From an uncultured Clostridia bacterium (GTDB lineage Bacteria; Bacillota; Clostridia; Oscillospirales; Oscillospiraceae): a stretch of 56,176 nt of DNA. This document shows, piece by piece, positions 7,786 to 15,306 of the stretch (position 1 is the stretch's first letter; each line of letters opens with the position of its first letter). Below the pieces are notes generated by a model. The model was not told the DNA's origin. It was given only the letters and a program-made list of their open reading frames with translations, and searched no databases. The position numbers were made by a program, and so were the translations under genes. The DNA is taken from the NCBI GenBank assembly GCA_937890525.1, contig CALADI010000002.1, positions 1 to 56,176 on the forward strand. The letters run 5' to 3'.

Positions 7786-7866
7786 CCGGCAAGGATCGGG
7801 CAATGCGGCCATTCCTGCCGGTCATACACCTAAGGGCAGTCCCGTCGGAGGGGCTGCCCTTTTCAA
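7786..7866 (+). ncRNA. Putative ANTAR-target tandem hairpin (EutX/Rli55-like 3' module)
   Basis: The first hairpin (CCGGCA 7786-7791 with TGCCGG 7816-7821, inner GGC/GCC) closes a six-nucleotide loop AATGCG at 7802-7807, with A at position 1 and G at position 4 as in EutV/ANTAR targets. After a 10-nt linker a second hairpin (7832-7843 with 7850-7861) closes the six-nucleotide loop GTCGGA, which has G at position 4 but G rather than A at position 1, and runs into TTTT. Paired hexaloop hairpins with the second forming the terminator match the ANTAR substrate plan. The loop deviation and a 2-nt bulge in hairpin 1 keep this tentative. Confidence 0.45.
7832..7866 (+). terminator. Distal terminator of the riboswitch RNA
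   Basis: A 12-bp stem with one T-G wobble pair (7832-7843 with 7850-7861) is followed by TTTTC. It ends the long form of the RNA just upstream of the promoter of the next gene. Confidence 0.82.
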
Positions 7867-7899
7867 TTCTAAAAGGATTCTTAAAATACACAATGATTC

Positions 7900-7928
7900 T
7901 TGACTTCAAATTATTTCGATTGTATAAT
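7900..7928 (+). promoter_or_regulatory. Sigma-A promoter of the DUF2500 gene
   Basis: TTGACT (7900-7905) and a consensus TATAAT (7923-7928) are separated by 17 nt. The ATG at 7965 lies about 30 nt past the predicted start site. Confidence 0.88.
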
Positions 7929-7964
7929 ATTACCATAGAATGATTAGAAAGAGAGGCGATCCCT

Positions 7965-8312
7965 ATGCCAATGTTTTCTGTTTATAAAGCTCTTTTTACC
8001 ATCGTGTTTGTTGTGGTGCTGGGTACGATTCTGATTACTGTGATAAGAAACCTGCTGCAATGGAACAAAAATAACAATTCCCCTAAGCTGACAGTGGATG
8101 CCAGCATTGTGGCGAAGCGCACCCATGTTTCCCGCCGGGGGGCCATGGACAATACCATGCACCATACCACTTACTATGTGACCTTTCAGGTGGAAAGCGG
8201 GGACCGGATGGAAATGAATGTCAGTGGACAGGAATACGGCATGCTGATCGAGGGCGACCACGGGAAGCTGACATTTCAAGGAACCCGGTATCTGGAATTT
8301 CAGCGCAGTTGA
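7965..8312 (+). CDS. DUF2500-like membrane-anchored protein
   Basis: This 115-aa protein has one N-terminal membrane segment (about residues 9-28) and a cytoplasmic or extracellular beta-rich part with VDASIVAKRTHVSRRG and TTYYVTFQVESGDRMEM, the pattern of DUF2500 proteins. The function is unknown. It has its own strong promoter and a GAGAGG ribosome site, and is 21 bp upstream of a LURP-one-like gene, a pairing common in clostridia. Confidence 0.75.
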   Translation: MPMFSVYKALFTIVFVVVLGTILITVIRNLLQWNKNNNSPKLTVDASIVAKRTHVSRRGAMDNTMHHTTYYVTFQVESGDRMEMNVSGQEYGMLIEGDHGKLTFQGTRYLEFQRS

Positions 8313-8333
8313 GTGGCGCAGGAGGCTGGTTTT

Positions 8334-8807
8334 ATGAAGCGCTATATCAGAGAAAAGGTTTTTTCATGGTCAGACCAGTTTGCCGTGAAGGACGAATTGG
8401 GCAATGACAGATATCTGATCAGAGGAGAGATTTTCTCACTGGGTAAGAAACTGCATATTCTGGATATGCTCGGCAGAGAAATTGCATCCATCAAGCAGGA
8501 ATTGTTTACTTTTATGCCCAGCTATCATGTGTGGGTCGGGGATGCGGATGTGGCTCAGATCGTGAAGAAATGGACCTTTCTTCGCCCCAAGTATGAGATT
8601 GCCGGATTGGGTTGGGAGATCAACGGGGATCTGTGGGAGCATCGGTATCAGATCTTTTGCGGCGGACATCCCATCGTGTCAATTCAGAAAGCATGGATGA
8701 CTTGGGGAGATGCTTACGAATTGGATATCGTTGATCCGAAGGATGAACTGCTGGCGCTGGCGGTTGTTCTCGCCATTGACTGTGTCCTTGAGGATAATGA
8801 TTCTTAA
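8334..8807 (+). CDS. LURP-one-related (YxjI-like) family protein
   Basis: The protein of 157 aa starts MKRYIREKVFSWSDQFAVKD and shows the repeated beta-strand pattern of the LURP1/YxjI fold (LGKKLHILDMLGREIASIKQ, WEINGDLWEHRYQI). Members are related to Tubby-like proteins and lack a defined biochemical role in bacteria. AGGAGG (8320-8325) points to the ATG at 8334; a GTG at 8313 would add seven residues. A strong terminator follows. Confidence 0.8.
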   Translation: MKRYIREKVFSWSDQFAVKDELGNDRYLIRGEIFSLGKKLHILDMLGREIASIKQELFTFMPSYHVWVGDADVAQIVKKWTFLRPKYEIAGLGWEINGDLWEHRYQIFCGGHPIVSIQKAWMTWGDAYELDIVDPKDELLALAVVLAIDCVLEDNDS

Positions 8808-8813
8808 ACCTTC

Positions 8814-8849
8814 AAAACCACGGTTCCGGTTTCCGGCGCCGTGGTTTTG
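8814..8849 (+). terminator. Terminator after the LURP-one-like gene
   Basis: AAAACCACGG (8814-8823) pairs with CCGTGGTTTT (8839-8848) around a 15-nt loop that itself contains CCGG repeats. It separates the two-gene unit from the recombinase module. Confidence 0.8.
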
Positions 8850-8896
8850 TTCTGATATCACCTTGTGTTCATACATTGACAGCAGGAGGTGGTATC

Positions 8897-9046
8897 ATGA
8901 GCAGACAGATACAATGGAAGATGGAGCCGATTTCATCCGAGCCGAGCAAATCTCAGATGGATCTATGGAATGCTCAGATCCTAAGTGCGCTGATCCATGC
9001 CATGGTGGGGGATAGAAGCACGAAGTCGGAGCAGGATGCACCATGA
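8897..9046 (+). CDS. 49-aa ORF translationally coupled to serine recombinase
   Basis: AGGAGGT (8884-8890) lies 6 bp before an ATG, and the ORF ends in an ATGA overlap with the recombinase start. The peptide begins MSRQIQWKMEPISS and has a helical middle (QMDLWNAQILSALIHAMV). I do not recognise it. The coupling suggests it works with the recombinase, for example as a directionality factor, but that is inference only. Confidence 0.6.
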   Translation: MSRQIQWKMEPISSEPSKSQMDLWNAQILSALIHAMVGDRSTKSEQDAP

Positions 9047-10422
9047 GCGTAGATCGATATGAGCAGATGAACCTTGCCAGGAAGCTGGACCAGCGCGAAT
9101 TGAAGGTGGCGGCCTACTGCCGTGTGTCCACCGATCATCAGGATCAAGCAAACTCCTTTGCCAGTCAGTCTCGATATTTCACCCAGTATATTCTGGGGCA
9201 TCCCGACTGGACACTTTATGAAGTATTTGCAGACGAGGGGCTGTCCGGGACAACAACGAAAAAGCGTGATGCCTTTAACCGCATGATCTGCTTGGCAAAA
9301 CAAGGCGCATTTCAGTTGGTCATTACCAAGGAAATCTCCCGTTTTGCCCGGAACACCTTGGACAGCATCTACTATACCCGGGAATTGAAGCGGTATGGGG
9401 TGGGAGTGATTTTCTTGAACGACGGGATCCATACCATGGACGGGGATTCGGAACTTCGTCTTGCCATCATGTCTTCCATTGCCCAAGAGGAGAGTCGTAG
9501 AACCTCTCAGCGAGTTAAATGGGGACAGCGCAGACAGATGGAGCAGGGGGTAGTGTTTGGCAGGGATATGCTGGGCTATGATGTGCGGAACGGGCAGATG
9601 ATCGTCAACGAAAAAGGCGCAGAGGTGGTGCGCTGTATTTTTCGGAAATTCTTGGAGGAGGGCAAAGGGACTGGTGTCATAGCCAAAGAACTGACCAAAG
9701 AGGGGATCCAGCCCATGCGCGCAAAGGCGTGGCATAGTTCCGTGATCCTGCGGATCCTGCGCAATGAGAAATACTGCGGCGATTTGGTGCAGAAAAAGAC
9801 CTTCACCCCGGATTATCTGTCCCACGAAAAGAAGTATAACCACGGGCAGGAGGATTTCGTCATCCTGCGGGATCACCATGCACCCATCATATCTCGTGAG
9901 GATTACCGTCGGGCAAATGAGATCCTCGACCGGAGGCGGGAAAGCCAGCGTGGAATCGCCAAATTCAGCGCCAAATCACCCTTTTCCGGGAAAATCCGAT
10001 GTACACAATGCGGTGGACACTATGTACTGCGGCAGCAAACCAGAAAAGACGGAAGCGTGTATCGTTCATGGCGCTGTCAGGGGCATCAGCAGCTTCCCGC
10101 AGGTTCCTGTAGGCCTTGTCCGGGGCGCGCTATCCCGCAGGAAGCGGTTAATGCCTGCATCCGAGACATTCTCCAATGGATGCAAAACAACGGACAGATC
10201 GATGTGCAGGCGTTAGCCGCCGAAATGATGAAAATCTGTCCGGAAGCGGATGACAACCGCATCGCCCATTTGATCCGGCGGTATCTGAGCGGTGCGGAGA
10301 AGGACGAAGCATTTTACGCAGCATTGACCGATGAGATCCAAGTAGGCGCAGACAGAAGCATCCATGTCCGAATGAAAGGTGGGGACATGGTCTGGCATTT
10401 CCACCGGAAAGACGGCAATTAA
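9043..10422 (+). CDS. Large serine recombinase (SpoIVCA-like)
   Basis: This 459-aa large serine integrase has a resolvase N-domain with catalytic Ser29 (AAYCRVSTDHQ), the ISRFARN helix and an AQEESRRTSQRV segment, a recombinase DNA-binding domain (about 170-270) and a zinc ribbon (IRCTQCGG paired with downstream Cys). It belongs to the group that excises skin-type intervening elements and mobilises Tn4451-like transposons. Its stop codon is about 20 bp from the point where cotJC on the other strand loses homology, a recombinase-at-the-border layout like spoIVCA in skin. Its start overlaps the 49-aa ORF. Confidence 0.93.
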   Translation: MSVDRYEQMNLARKLDQRELKVAAYCRVSTDHQDQANSFASQSRYFTQYILGHPDWTLYEVFADEGLSGTTTKKRDAFNRMICLAKQGAFQLVITKEISRFARNTLDSIYYTRELKRYGVGVIFLNDGIHTMDGDSELRLAIMSSIAQEESRRTSQRVKWGQRRQMEQGVVFGRDMLGYDVRNGQMIVNEKGAEVVRCIFRKFLEEGKGTGVIAKELTKEGIQPMRAKAWHSSVILRILRNEKYCGDLVQKKTFTPDYLSHEKKYNHGQEDFVILRDHHAPIISREDYRRANEILDRRRESQRGIAKFSAKSPFSGKIRCTQCGGHYVLRQQTRKDGSVYRSWRCQGHQQLPAGSCRPCPGRAIPQEAVNACIRDILQWMQNNGQIDVQALAAEMMKICPEADDNRIAHLIRRYLSGAEKDEAFYAALTDEIQVGADRSIHVRMKGGDMVWHFHRKDGN

Positions 10423-10440
10423 CATGGGCCGTTTCCCATG
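10423..10440. repeat. Inverted repeat at the cotJC/recombinase junction
   Basis: CATGGG (10423-10428) and CCCATG (10435-10440) flank a 6-nt spacer, starting directly after the recombinase stop codon and ending where cotJC homology resumes. It may be part of an attachment site or a small terminator; the position is what makes it notable. Confidence 0.5.
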
Positions 10441-10441
10441 C

Positions 10442-10633
10442 TTCTGTACCGATATCGGTCAGCAGTCCCTTCAGCTCGTCAAAGGGCATACTGAACCTCT
10501 GGGACAGATACCGCAGAGATGCCCCCAATTCGCCGTCCGGTCCGCCGTATTGGCTGATGATGATGGAAGCCAGCCGGGGATTAGGCTTGTCGATCTTTAC
10601 CGGGTATTGCAGTTTCTTTTCATACATGAACAT
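10442..10633 (-). pseudogene. cotJC: cotJC 5' fragment (Mn-catalase-like spore coat protein), interrupted
   Basis: The first 64 residues match CotJC closely (MFMYEKKLQYPVKIDK, QYGGPDGELGASLRYLSQRF, GLLTDIGTE). Normal CotJC then continues E(L/F)AHLEMI for about 120 more residues with metal ligands. Here the frame runs instead into AWETAHVNC, the antisense of the recombinase gene tail. No CotJC C-terminal half is present elsewhere in the window. CotJC is a manganese-catalase-like coat protein made with CotJA and CotJB. The gene starts 3 bp after the cotJAB stop. It is either truncated for good or interrupted by an excisable element whose other end is left of the window. Confidence 0.85.
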
Positions 10634-10636
10634 GGC

Positions 10637-11098
10637 TCAGCCCTCCTGATTGGCACAGTATTCCCACGGCCACGGATCGTCCAGCCAGCGGTATTCTCCG
10701 TCTTCGGGGCGCATATGGTTCAGTGGACCGCAGGTCTGCTGATACTGGGCACGCACCTTCTCGTACATTTGCTGATAAGCCCGGTACAGTTCCAGTGCTT
10801 CCCGATCCTCTCTATGGGTATCCAGATACAGGGCGAGTTCCGTTACGGCGAAATCCAGCGTCTGAAGCTGAGTGAGGATGGTGTCCGGCTTTTCCTTCTG
10901 GTTGACCATCCCCATGAGAGGGAGATCCAGTCCGGGGAACATGGTGCCCCGGATCAGACCCTTTCTGGCATCATACTGGGGCGGATCATTTTCCTGATAG
11001 GGAACATAGGGGTACGCCAGCGGTGCCAGCGACGGAAGGACACCGTTATATCCTTCTCGCCGCCCTTTGACCGTAGGGCGCTTCATTTTCTGCTTCAA
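10637..11098 (-). CDS. CotJA-CotJB fusion spore coat protein
   Basis: This 153-aa protein joins two normally separate coat proteins. Residues about 20-65 look like CotJA (LAYPYVPYQ, GLIRGTMFPGLDLPL) and residues about 70-153 like CotJB (QLQTLDFAVTELALYLDTHR, QQTCGPL, WLDDPWPWEY). The start is TTG with GGAGG 8 nt upstream; an overlapping ATG at 11105 is out of frame. It directly precedes the cotJC fragment, the usual cotJ operon order. Made in the mother cell during sporulation, by family knowledge. Confidence 0.85.
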   Translation of the reverse strand: MKQKMKRPTVKGRREGYNGVLPSLAPLAYPYVPYQENDPPQYDARKGLIRGTMFPGLDLPLMGMVNQKEKPDTILTQLQTLDFAVTELALYLDTHREDREALELYRAYQQMYEKVRAQYQQTCGPLNHMRPEDGEYRWLDDPWPWEYCANQEG

Positions 11099-11214
11099 TC
11101 TTCATTCCTCCAAAATTTGATGGGAACTTTCGTTCCGGCTCATTCTATGCCCGCAGAAACCGTACGGTTCTTAATGGGCAGATGACCGCATAGCATCAAG
11201 GGGAGGGGATGACC

Positions 11215-11934
11215 ATGACCACAAGGGAATTGTTGAGAAAGTATGCATATGTTTATCTATATGTGGTTGGAGGCTTTTTGCTGGCGGGATACCTTATGGG
11301 CGGTAGCACAGTTGCCGTGCACAGTACACAGTCGATATCTTCGTCCCCGATGGTCATCATTGATGCCGGTCACGGGGGGATAGACGGCGGGACAGTCTCC
11401 TGCACGGGCGTAAAAGAAAGCCGCATCAATCTGGAGATCGCAGAAAAATTAGAGCGCATCATGGCGCTCCTTGGATATGAAACAGTTATGGTACGAACGG
11501 AGGATACCAGCGTTGCCACCGAGGGCAAAACCATTCGGGAGCAGAAACGCTCGGATCTTCGCAATCGGGTGGCGCTGGTGAATGGGACGGAGCATGGTCT
11601 GTATGTTAGCATACACCAGAATTCCTACCCTCAAAGCCATTATTCCGGCCCGCAGGTGTTCTATGGGGAGGGGGAAACCAGTCATGGGCTGGCGCAGCAG
11701 ATGCAGGAGAATCTGAACCTTGTTTTGACCGACTCCGGAAACCGAAAATGTAAGCGTGCCGACGGGGTCTATATCATGCAGCACATCCGGCGGCCGGGGA
11801 TCCTGATCGAGTGCGGTTTCCTGTCCAATCCACGGGAGGAACAGCTTTTGCGGGATCCCGTGTATCAAAATCGGGTGGCTGCGGTGATTGCTGCAACACT
11901 GGCGGAGTATATGGAAAAGACGGCGGTACTGTGA
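11215..11934 (+). CDS. cwlD: N-acetylmuramoyl-L-alanine amidase CwlD
   Basis: The 239-aa Amidase_3 enzyme has an N-terminal membrane anchor or signal (about residues 10-30). Zinc-site motifs are IIDAGHGG, a Glu in INLEIAEK and VSIHQNS, with the catalytic Glu in LIECGFLSN. CwlD cleaves peptide side chains in the forespore cortex so that muramic delta-lactam can form, a requirement for germination. The ATG at 11215 fits the GGGAGGGG spacing better than the one at 11209. It faces away from cotJ and ends in a shared terminator. Confidence 0.9.
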   Translation: MTTRELLRKYAYVYLYVVGGFLLAGYLMGGSTVAVHSTQSISSSPMVIIDAGHGGIDGGTVSCTGVKESRINLEIAEKLERIMALLGYETVMVRTEDTSVATEGKTIREQKRSDLRNRVALVNGTEHGLYVSIHQNSYPQSHYSGPQVFYGEGETSHGLAQQMQENLNLVLTDSGNRKCKRADGVYIMQHIRRPGILIECGFLSNPREEQLLRDPVYQNRVAAVIAATLAEYMEKTAVL

Positions 11935-11946
11935 CCGCCGTCTTTT
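11915..11946. terminator. Bidirectional terminator between cwlD and aldehyde dehydrogenase
   Basis: AAAAGACGGCGGT (11915-11927) pairs with ACCGCCGTCTTTT (11934-11946), loop ACTGTG. A-tract and T-tract on both sides make it work for both converging genes; it overlaps both gene ends. Confidence 0.88.
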
Positions 11947-13324
11947 AATGCAGGAACCACCGAAGCAGTTTCTCATATGTCTTTTTATAGGGCTGATATC
12001 GCATGGGCAGATCGATCCATGTTTTCTTGTCCACTATGGACTTCATGTGACTGAAGGTATCGAATCCGGTTTTGCCGTGGTATGATCCCATGCCGCTCTC
12101 TCCCACACCACCGAAACCCATAGCAGTAGTGGCAAGATGGATGATGGTGTCATTGATGCATCCGCCGCCGTAGGGAATGCGCTGGGTAACGGATTCGATG
12201 GAGGGGCGGTGTCTGCTGAAGAAATACAGCGCCAGCGGGGTATCTTTTCCCTGAAGCAGGGAGATCACATCCTCAAGTCCGGTAAAGGTCATAATGGGCA
12301 GCACAGGACCGAAGATCTCTTGTCCCATGACTGCATCCTCCCATGTGACCGAGTCCAGAACCGTGGGAGCGATCTTTTGGCGTTGGGCATCCCATGTGCC
12401 ACCCATGACTACCTTCTTTGGGTCGATCAGCGACAGCAGTCGTTCAAAATGTCTGGCAGAGATGATCTTGCCATAGTTCGGATTTTCCAGAGGATGCTCG
12501 CCGTATTGCACCCGGATCTGCTCGAAAATCAGCCGGATCAGCGGTTCCTTCACCGATTCATGTACCCACACATAGTCAGGGGCCACGCAGGTCTGCCCAC
12601 AGTTGAGGAACTTGCCGAATACGATCCGCCGGGCTGCCAGTTTGAGGTCAGCGGTTTCATCCACGATGCAGGGACTTTTTCCTCCCAGTTCCAGTGTGAC
12701 CGGGGTCAGATGCTGTGCCGCTTTCTCCATGACTACTTTGCCTACGGATTGGGAGCCGGTGAAGAAGATGTACTGGAATTTCTCTTCCAGAAGCGCCTGA
12801 TTCTCAGCCCGTCCTCCGGTGACTACAGCCACATAGGCGGGATCAAAACATGCTTCGACCAATTCTTGGATCACACGGCTGGTCGCAGGGGAGTATGCAC
12901 TTGGTTTGATCACCGCGGTATTTCCTGCGGCGAGGGCGTCGACCAGCGGCCCCATGGTCAGCAGGAAGGGATAATTCCACGGACTCATAATCAGCACATT
13001 GCCGTATGGCTCTGGCTGGATATAGCTTTTGGCAGCAAACTGATGCAGTGGGGTGGACACACTCCGGGGCTTGGACAGACCGTAGGCATATTTCAGCATA
13101 TAGCGGATCTCTTCCAGAACCAGACCGACTTCGCACATATAGCTTTCAAATCCGCTTTTTCCAAGATCCGATTTCAGCGCCTCGGTGATTTTACCTTCGT
13201 TGGCGCAGATCGTTTCCCGCAGGCGGCGCAGGTGCTCGATGCGATAGATGGGGGGTAAGGTGACCCCGGAGCGGAAAAACTCCCTCTGCTTTTCTAACAT
13301 ATGATGAATGACTTCCTGTTCCAT
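11945..13324 (-). CDS. Aldehyde dehydrogenase (class 3/YwdH-like)
   Basis: This 459-aa NAD(P)-dependent aldehyde dehydrogenase lacks a signal peptide. Catalytic Glu lies in VTLELGGKSP and catalytic Cys in LNCGQTCVAPDY; the IMSPWNYPF and FFTGSQSVGK motifs bind cofactor. Length and the C-terminal YGGGCINDT place it with fatty-aldehyde/ALDH3 enzymes that oxidise or detoxify medium-chain and aromatic aldehydes. ATG 13324 has GGAGG 8 nt upstream, whereas a TTG at 13339 overlaps that site. It is unrelated to EutE, the CoA-acylating enzyme of microcompartments. Confidence 0.92.
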   Translation of the reverse strand: MEQEVIHHMLEKQREFFRSGVTLPPIYRIEHLRRLRETICANEGKITEALKSDLGKSGFESYMCEVGLVLEEIRYMLKYAYGLSKPRSVSTPLHQFAAKSYIQPEPYGNVLIMSPWNYPFLLTMGPLVDALAAGNTAVIKPSAYSPATSRVIQELVEACFDPAYVAVVTGGRAENQALLEEKFQYIFFTGSQSVGKVVMEKAAQHLTPVTLELGGKSPCIVDETADLKLAARRIVFGKFLNCGQTCVAPDYVWVHESVKEPLIRLIFEQIRVQYGEHPLENPNYGKIISARHFERLLSLIDPKKVVMGGTWDAQRQKIAPTVLDSVTWEDAVMGQEIFGPVLPIMTFTGLEDVISLLQGKDTPLALYFFSRHRPSIESVTQRIPYGGGCINDTIIHLATTAMGFGGVGESGMGSYHGKTGFDTFSHMKSIVDKKTWIDLPMRYQPYKKTYEKLLRWFLH

Positions 13325-13391
13325 AGGTTCATCCTCCAATCCGTTGTGCCCCTATCATATCATGAAACCCGGTATGGCGCAACGACTCTGC

Positions 13392-13420
13392 TTGACCGAC
13401 AAGAAAAAGCTTGGTATAAT
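13392..13420 (+). promoter_or_regulatory. Sigma-A promoter of radA
   Basis: TTGACC (13392-13397) and TATAAT (13415-13420) are 17 nt apart, about 30 nt before the radA start codon. Confidence 0.85.
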
Positions 13421-13450
13421 CATGGAAAGATCAGATTAAGGAGCGTTTCT

Positions 13451-14815
13451 ATGGCAAAAGCGAAAACGGTGTTTTACTGCACCTCCTGCGGAAATGAGAC
13501 GCCCAAATGGCAGGGGCGCTGCCCCTCCTGCGGGCAATGGAATACCCTCCAAGAACACATCGAAAAGCCCATATCTGGCGGCAGAGCCCGCATCGTTTCC
13601 GCTGTGGGAGAAGGTCGTGCGCCTAAAAAATTGGATCAACTGGACATCAATGATGAGACACGGTTCTATACAGGCATGGGTGAACTGGATCGAGTGCTGG
13701 GCGGCGGTGCAGTTCAGGGGAGTCTGGTGCTGGTGGGCGGTGCGCCCGGTATCGGAAAGTCTACACTTCTGCTTCAGATCTGCTCTGAGGTCTGCGCCCA
13801 CCGCCGGGTGCTGTATGTATCCGGTGAGGAATCGGAGCGCCAGTTAAAGCTGCGGGCAGACCGGCTGGGAGTTCGGTCTGAGGATCTATTCATCTTATCG
13901 GAAACCCGAATGTCCGGGCTGATGGAAGCGGTGGAAACGGTGAAACCGGATGTCCTCATCGCCGACTCCATCCAAACCCTTTACAATGAAAACAACGAGT
14001 CCTCGCCGGGGTCTGTGTCTCAGGTGAAGGACTGCACCATGAGCCTGATGCAGATCAGCAAGCAGGAGGGGATCACCGTCTTTGTGGTCGGTCACATCAA
14101 CAAGGATGGCGCCATTGCCGGCCCCAAGGTGTTGGAGCATATGGTGGACTGTGTTCTGCTCTTCGAGGGGGATCCCCATTCGTCCTATCGATTGCTTCGG
14201 GCAGTGAAAAACCGGTTTGGCTCCACCAACGAGATCGGCGTGTTTGAGATGGGGGAGTCAGGCTTGATCCAAGTTCCCAATCCGTCGAAGATGCTGCTCC
14301 AAGGACGGCCGGAAAGTGCCCCCGGCTCCTGCGTTGCCTGCGTCATGGAGGGGACACGCCCTGTGCTGGCGGAGATCCAAGCACTGGTGACCAAGACCAG
14401 CTTTAATGTCCCGAGACGGGCGGCAGACGGATTCGACTATAACCGGGCTGTTCTAATGATGGCGGTGGCAGAGAAGCGCGGTGGGCTTGCTCTTAGCACC
14501 TTTGATGCCTACATCAATGTGGTGGGAGGGCTTCGCTTGGATGATCCTGCCGCTGATCTTCCCTTGATATTGGCCATCGCTTCGGTCTATCGGGATACGC
14601 CCATTTCCGGCACCCTTGCCGCCATCGGAGAGGTGGGGCTTACCGGGGAGATCCGGGGCGTCAACCACCTGACCCAACGGCTGCAGGAGGTCTCCCGACT
14701 GGGATTCCGGCAATGCATCATTCCCAAATTCGGGTCAGATCAGGCGGAAGCACCATCTACGCTGGAGGTGATTCGGGTCAGAAACATCCGGGAAGCCATC
14801 GAATATGCACTCTAA
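13451..14815 (+). CDS. radA: DNA repair protein RadA/Sms
   Basis: RadA is a RecA-like DnaB-type helicase acting in branch migration and processing of recombination intermediates. The 454-aa protein has the C4 zinc finger (CTSCGN ... CPSCGQW), Walker A GGAPGIGKST near residue 100, the RadA-specific KNRFGS motif near 257 and a C-terminal Lon-like domain. TAAGGAG precedes ATG 13451, and the promoter above confirms this start. A terminator follows directly. Confidence 0.96.
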   Translation: MAKAKTVFYCTSCGNETPKWQGRCPSCGQWNTLQEHIEKPISGGRARIVSAVGEGRAPKKLDQLDINDETRFYTGMGELDRVLGGGAVQGSLVLVGGAPGIGKSTLLLQICSEVCAHRRVLYVSGEESERQLKLRADRLGVRSEDLFILSETRMSGLMEAVETVKPDVLIADSIQTLYNENNESSPGSVSQVKDCTMSLMQISKQEGITVFVVGHINKDGAIAGPKVLEHMVDCVLLFEGDPHSSYRLLRAVKNRFGSTNEIGVFEMGESGLIQVPNPSKMLLQGRPESAPGSCVACVMEGTRPVLAEIQALVTKTSFNVPRRAADGFDYNRAVLMMAVAEKRGGLALSTFDAYINVVGGLRLDDPAADLPLILAIASVYRDTPISGTLAAIGEVGLTGEIRGVNHLTQRLQEVSRLGFRQCIIPKFGSDQAEAPSTLEVIRVRNIREAIEYAL

Positions 14816-14820
14816 ATGTC

Positions 14821-14859
14821 AAAAGAGCAGGAGATTTCGAGGATCTCCTGCTCTTTTTT
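14821..14859. terminator. Bidirectional terminator between radA and XRE regulator
   Basis: A 15-bp stem (14821-14835 with 14843-14857) surrounds a 7-nt loop and is flanked by AAAA and TTTTTT, so it serves both converging genes. Confidence 0.9.
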
Positions 14860-15247
14860 AGAATAACAATGCCCCAAGGAGTACCCCTACGAGAAAGCAC
14901 CCACCGCCTAAGAGGAGCAAGAACCTAGGATTCCAACGAATAGGGGGCGGTGTACGGCGTACAGCAGGGGAGGATCGTACAGGGGGAGGGGGCACATGCT
15001 CCACTTTACTCAGGAGATTGATTACAATAGGGGGAGGGGGTTTGATCTCGCTCCGTCCGGTGGCAAGGTAGCTGACCTCTGTTTCCAGTAAATCTGCTAA
15101 TTTGATTAAATTCAGAGTATCAGGGCTGGATTGATCGTTCTCCCATTTGGAGACAGCCTGCCGGCTGACCCCTAGCTGCTTCGCAAGATCTCCTTGAGAA
15201 ATCGCCTTCGTCTTTCTAAGGGTCAGGATTCGTTCGCCTATGCTCAT
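14858..15247 (-). CDS. XRE-family regulator with C-terminal membrane anchor
   Basis: The 129-aa protein has an N-terminal Cro/C1 helix-turn-helix (IGERILTLRKTKAISQGDLA, SRQAVSKWEND), a Pro-rich linker (PPPPIV, PPPPV) and a C-terminal transmembrane segment (about 108-128, LLLLGGGCFLVGVLLGALLF). Membrane tethering of an XRE repressor suggests a sensor of envelope state; no target is known. The ATG at 15247 is preceded by AGAGGAAAAG; another ATG at 15277 would add ten residues. Confidence 0.82.
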   Translation of the reverse strand: MSIGERILTLRKTKAISQGDLAKQLGVSRQAVSKWENDQSSPDTLNLIKLADLLETEVSYLATGRSEIKPPPPIVINLLSKVEHVPPPPVRSSPAVRRTPPPIRWNPRFLLLLGGGCFLVGVLLGALLF

Positions 15248-15306
15248 ACTCAACTTTTCCTCTATAAATATTAGCAACTATTTGTTGCATTTTGTATTAT
15301 AACGCA

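Noticed and set aside
10379..11185. 268-aa + strand frame opposite the cotJ genes
   Set aside because: The - strand sequence gives clear CotJ homology, while the + strand product has none and no ribosome site.
11945..13324. EutE-type acetaldehyde dehydrogenase
   Set aside because: The sequence is a soluble ALDH3-like enzyme with Glu in ELGGK and the QTCVAPDY motif, has no encapsulation peptide and is not in the eut operon.
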